11,609 nucleotides of DNA from Deltaproteobacteria bacterium (GTDB lineage Bacteria; Myxococcota; Myxococcia; Myxococcales; 40CM-4-68-19), in NCBI GenBank assembly GCA_005879095.1, contig VBLM01000062.1:1-11609 (forward strand). Reading direction: 5' to 3'. Below are positions 7,446 through 11,609 of the stretch, piece by piece. Position 1 is the first letter of the stretch. Every line of letters starts with the position of its first letter. The notes below the pieces were generated by a model. That model did no database searches and had not been told where the DNA came from. It saw only the letters and a list, made by a program, of their open reading frames with translations. The position numbers were made by a program, and so were the translations under genes.

Positions 7446-8393
7446 ATGCGCATCCATAAGAGCCTGAGCGTGTCGGTCAACCGGCTGACCCGCGGGGCCA
7501 TTGCGATCGGGAACTTCGACGGGGTCCACCTCGGGCACCAGGCGCTCTTCTTCGCCGCCCGCCGGGACGCGAGCGGGCCCGTCTGCGCGCTGACGTTCGA
7601 GCCGCATCCGGCGCGGCTGCTGGCGCCGCAGTACGCGCCGCCGCTCATCTGCGAGCTCCCCCGCAAACGCGAGCTCCTCGCCGACCAGGGCGTGGAAGAG
7701 CTGGTCGAGCAGCCGTTCGATGCCGCCTTCATGGGGACCGAAGCCTCGCAGTTCGTCGAGATGTTGATCGCGACCGGCGTGACCGAAGTCGTGGTCGGCC
7801 ACGATTTCACCTACGGAAAAGCGCGCGCCGGCAGCGTCGGCTCGCTGCGGCTCGCGCTGGAGGAGCGCGGCGTGCGGCTGCACGTGGTGCCGCCGGTCAC
7901 GGTCAACGGCCTCGTCTGCTCGTCGACCAAGGTGCGCGAGTTCGTCCTCGAAGGCCGGGTCGAGGCCGCGAACATGCTGCTGGGGCGGCCGTTCGACCTC
8001 GACGGCGAGGTCGTGCAGGGCGCCGGCCGCGGCCGCAAGCTCGGGTGGCCGACCGCGAACATCCGCACCACCAACGAGCTTTTGCCTGCGGTCGGCGTTT
8101 ACGCGGTCCGCGCGCGGCTGTTGCCCGATGGTCCGCTGCTCGGCGGCGCCGCCAACCTAGGTCTCAATCCCACTTTTCGTCCGCTGGTCGCACAGGCCGG
8201 CGCGGCCGGCCGGCCGCCGCTCTCGCTGGAAGTGTTCCTCTTCGACTTCGACCAGGACATCTACGCCCGGCGTGTGCGGGTGCAATTCGTCCACCGGCTG
8301 CGCGAGGAGCGCCGCTTTCCCAACGTCGACGCGCTCAAGGACCAGATCGCCAAGGATGTCGTCGAGGCCCGCCGCCTGCTCGGCGTCGTGTGA
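7446..8393 (+). CDS. ribF: Bifunctional riboflavin kinase / FAD synthetase
   Basis: This cytosolic enzyme phosphorylates riboflavin to FMN and adenylates FMN to FAD. The 315-residue length is normal for bacterial RibF. The N-terminal adenylyltransferase part has IGNFDGVHLGH (21-31, nucleotide-binding HxGH-type motif), FEPHP (51-55), GHDFTYGK (118-125) and SSTKVRE (159-165). The C-terminal kinase part has GRGRKLGWPTANI (194-206, with the PTAN motif), GVYAV, NLGLNPTF (237-244) and the closing region with FDFDQDIY and RFPNVDALKDQIAKD. ATG 7446 is chosen because the conserved part begins soon after; the frame is open far upstream but that sequence is antisense to the barrel gene. No Shine-Dalgarno sequence is evident, and TTGCTC (7408-7413) with TTTATC (7430-7435) is only a weak promoter candidate. 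It is followed 12 bp later by a secreted-protein gene, probably in the same transcript. Confidence 0.95.
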   Translation: MRIHKSLSVSVNRLTRGAIAIGNFDGVHLGHQALFFAARRDASGPVCALTFEPHPARLLAPQYAPPLICELPRKRELLADQGVEELVEQPFDAAFMGTEASQFVEMLIATGVTEVVVGHDFTYGKARAGSVGSLRLALEERGVRLHVVPPVTVNGLVCSSTKVREFVLEGRVEAANMLLGRPFDLDGEVVQGAGRGRKLGWPTANIRTTNELLPAVGVYAVRARLLPDGPLLGGAANLGLNPTFRPLVAQAGAAGRPPLSLEVFLFDFDQDIYARRVRVQFVHRLREERRFPNVDALKDQIAKDVVEARRLLGVV

Positions 8394-8405
8394 TAGGACG
8401 GGCAC

Positions 8406-9443
8406 ATGAAAATCCTGCTGTTGCTCCTCGCCGCTTCCGCTCCGGCGCTGGCGGATGGGAAGCTGCTGTCCGTCCTCGAATTGCACAACAAGCTCGAAGG
8501 CGGCGACAAGAAAGCCGTCGACGCGTCGTACCTGTCCGACCGTATCCGCGCCGAAGTCCTCGACGCCAAACTCGGCGTGCAGGTGATGACCCGCGAGAAC
8601 ATGCTCGTGCTCCTGCAGTCGCAGGGGAAGTCGCTGGAGAACTGCGAAGGCGAGTGCGAGGTCGACACCGGACGCCGCCTCGGCGCCGACTACGTCATCA
8701 GCGGCGAGGTATTGCGCGTCGGCGCCACGCTCAAGGCGACGCTCAAGCTCCACGACACCCACACCGGCACACTCCTGGGGGCGGTGTCGGCGTCCGGCGT
8801 CGACGTCGAAGCGCTCGACGCGAATCTGCCCGGTGCGGTCAGGCGGCTGGTCGAGCCGATCGCGCCCGCTCCGGCCGCTCCGCCGCTGTCGACGCAGGTT
8901 CCCTCTGCGCCGCCGGTGCGCGCCACCGATGCGATCACGATGAAAGTGCCCGCGCCGCCGGAGGGGAAGTGGCTGCTGGTGACCAGCGACGGCTCGATGC
9001 TGTGCCAGCTCCCGTGCACGCAGCGGCTTGCGCGCGGCACCTCGTATTACGCCGAGCGCGACGCCGACCGCACCGAGGACCGCCACCGCGTCTCGCTTCC
9101 GTCCACCAGTTCGTTTGCAACCGGCCGGTCGGTCGAAGCGGCGTACGTCCCCGGCCGCGGCAGCACCACCGTCGCCGCCGTCCTCGGCGTCGGCGGACTG
9201 TTCGTCGGTGCGCTCGGCGTCGGGTTCTTCGCGGCCCGCAGCTCGTACACCGATGCCGAGCTGGCTGCCGGAAGCGGCCCAAACACGACCGTTGCCGGCA
9301 GCATGGTCGCCGGCGGCGCTGCGACGGCGGTGATCGGCCTCGTCCTCGCTATCTGGACCGAGCACGAGCATTACGAAGGGAAGCTTTCGGGCGGGCAGGC
9401 GCAGGCAAGCCTGCTTCCAGACGCCATCGCGCTGCATTTCTAA
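8406..9443 (+). CDS. Secreted or membrane-anchored protein with CsgG/TolB-N-like domain and two C-terminal hydrophobic helices, function unknown
   Basis: I do not recognise a named family for this 345-residue protein. A clear signal peptide (MKILLLLLAASAPALA) is followed by DGK. Residues about 40-150 (YLSDRIRAEVLD, VQVMTRENM, RRLGADYVISGEV, then beta strands with KLHDTHTG) look like the alpha/beta fold shared by CsgG/FlgO-type and TolB N-terminal proteins, with a Cys pair at 80 and 84. A Pro/Ala-rich linker (about 151-172) leads to a small beta region with PPEGKWLLVTSDG and C200/C204 that might be PEGA-like. Two hydrophobic stretches, about 254-277 and 295-317, should be membrane helices, followed by a short tail. 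The start is well supported by AGGA at 8395-8398, 7 nt upstream. It lies 12 bp after ribF. The resemblance is from pattern only; the location (periplasm, tethered) is inference. Confidence 0.88.
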   Translation: MKILLLLLAASAPALADGKLLSVLELHNKLEGGDKKAVDASYLSDRIRAEVLDAKLGVQVMTRENMLVLLQSQGKSLENCEGECEVDTGRRLGADYVISGEVLRVGATLKATLKLHDTHTGTLLGAVSASGVDVEALDANLPGAVRRLVEPIAPAPAAPPLSTQVPSAPPVRATDAITMKVPAPPEGKWLLVTSDGSMLCQLPCTQRLARGTSYYAERDADRTEDRHRVSLPSTSSFATGRSVEAAYVPGRGSTTVAAVLGVGGLFVGALGVGFFAARSSYTDAELAAGSGPNTTVAGSMVAGGAATAVIGLVLAIWTEHEHYEGKLSGGQAQASLLPDAIALHF

Positions 9444-9481
9444 TCCGCGGAATTTGCTCGCGAGTTCGCTTGGTTTCTCGC

Positions 9482-9507
9482 TTGACGGGGCACCGATCGC
9501 CTATACT
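9482..9507 (+). promoter_or_regulatory. Candidate sigma70-type promoter for pilB
   Basis: TTGACG (9482-9487) and TATACT (9502-9507) match housekeeping -35 and -10 elements, in the only gap (101 bp) ahead of pilB. The spacer is 14 bp, shorter than the usual 16-18, so the -10 is more credible than the pair. Transcription would begin near 9514, giving a leader of about 30 nt with GGGG (9533-9536) as a weak ribosome site 8 nt before the ATG. Confidence 0.4.
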
Positions 9508-9544
9508 CGGTGCCTCCAACTTCGTTAAGCGTGGGGTACACGGC

Positions 9545-11173
<1,629 letters not shown>

Positions 11174-11174
11174 A

Positions 11175-11609
11175 ATGCCGAACCTGCATCAACTCTTGAA
11201 GGCGATGGTGGAGAAGGGGTCGAGCGACCTCCACATCACCACCGGCTCGCCTCCGCAGCTCCGCATCGATGGCTCGCTCGTTCCTCTGAAGACTCCGCCG
11301 CTCACCCCGGTGGAGACGAAGCAGCTTTGCTATTCGATTCTTGCCGACGCGCAGAAGCACAAGTTCGAGGAAGAGAACGAGCTCGACTTGAGCTTCGGCG
11401 TGAAGGGCCTGTCGCGCTTCCGCGCCAACCTCTTCATGCAGCGCGGCGCGGTCGCCGCGGCGTTCCGCACGATCCCCTTCAAAATCCTTACTTTTCAAGA
11501 GCTTGGACTGCCGCCCATCATCAGCGAGCTGGCCAAGAAGCCGCGCGGCCTGGTCCTCGTCACCGGGCCCACCGGCTCGGGCAAGAGCACGACGCTGGCG
11601 TCGATCATC
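11175..11609 (+). CDS. pilT: Type IV pilus retraction ATPase PilT, C-terminus cut off by window edge
   Basis: PilT is the hexameric ATPase that depolymerises the pilus, driving twitching or social gliding motility opposite to PilB. The 145 residues present match the PilT N-terminus: MPNLHQLLKAMVEKGSSD, then DLHITTGSPPQLRIDG (18-33), FEEENELDLSF (64-74), RFRANLFMQRG (81-91) and Walker A GPTGSGKS (131-138), at which point the sequence is nearly over. Walker B, the His box and the AIRNLIRE region lie beyond the window. The ATG is one base after the pilB TGA; the ribosome site GAGGTGA (11167-11173) overlaps that stop and is unusually close to the ATG, so translational coupling to pilB is likely. 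Gene order pilB-pilT matches the myxobacterial pil cluster as I know it. Confidence 0.97.
   Translation, partial: MPNLHQLLKAMVEKGSSDLHITTGSPPQLRIDGSLVPLKTPPLTPVETKQLCYSILADAQKHKFEEENELDLSFGVKGLSRFRANLFMQRGAVAAAFRTIPFKILTFQELGLPPIISELAKKPRGLVLVTGPTGSGKSTTLASII

Noticed and set aside
8157..9437. 426-codon minus-strand frame opposite the exported-protein gene
   Set aside because: Composition is typical of a GC-driven antisense frame; the plus-strand gene has a signal peptide and ribosome site.
9445..9464. Small palindromes CCGCGG and CTCGCGAG downstream of the exported-protein gene as a terminator
   Set aside because: Stems are very short and self-complementary without a loop or T-run.
8045..9544. 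Long plus-strand open frame running into pilB
   Set aside because: It is a shifted-frame shadow of ribF and the following gene, rich in Arg; PilB's normal N-terminus is at 9545.

Overview
The window is GC-rich, densely coded bacterial DNA. The closing PilB-PilT pair (type IV pilus assembly and retraction ATPases, one base apart) resembles the myxobacterial arrangement. Together with the ExbB/ExbD proton channel, a Phe-ended outer-membrane barrel and large exported proteins, this points to a Gram-negative member of Myxococcota or a neighbouring deltaproteobacterial lineage. That placement is inference from protein resemblance. No mobile element, CRISPR array, rRNA or tRNA was seen. Layout, left to right. 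(1) 1-1098, minus strand: exbB followed by exbD, an inner-membrane proton-channel pair; exbD runs off the left edge. (2) 1170-2540, plus strand, divergent from exbB across 71 bp: one reading frame joining a trimeric-type purine nucleoside phosphorylase to a cytidine deaminase, i.e. purine and pyrimidine nucleoside salvage in one polypeptide as sequenced. (3) 7421-2431, minus strand: an outer-membrane beta-barrel gene, then a large exported alpha/beta-hydrolase whose frame is broken near 2904, between its nucleophile Ser / acid Asp and its likely catalytic His. (4) 7446-9443, plus strand: ribF (FAD/FMN synthesis), then, 12 bp on, a secreted or membrane-anchored protein of unknown function. (5) 9545-11609, plus strand: pilB and the first 145 codons of pilT. 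The most unusual structure is a pair of long imperfect palindromes (5738-5816 and 7326-7403) of the CACAGAGG-type interspersed repeat whose translations give HRGTE / CASVV-like peptides. Each lies exactly at the N-terminus of one of the two exported minus-strand proteins, is open in that gene's frame, and supplies the basic plus hydrophobic residues of its signal peptide. In both copies a TTG codon in the gene's frame sits at the edge of the hairpin loop, about 8 nt after a GAGG motif in the 5' arm. The repeat therefore looks like a portable start-plus-signal-peptide cassette. Three anomalies (the fused PNP-CDA frame, its 36-residue antisense tail and the hydrolase frameshift) could be biology or single-base assembly errors, and read mapping would separate these.
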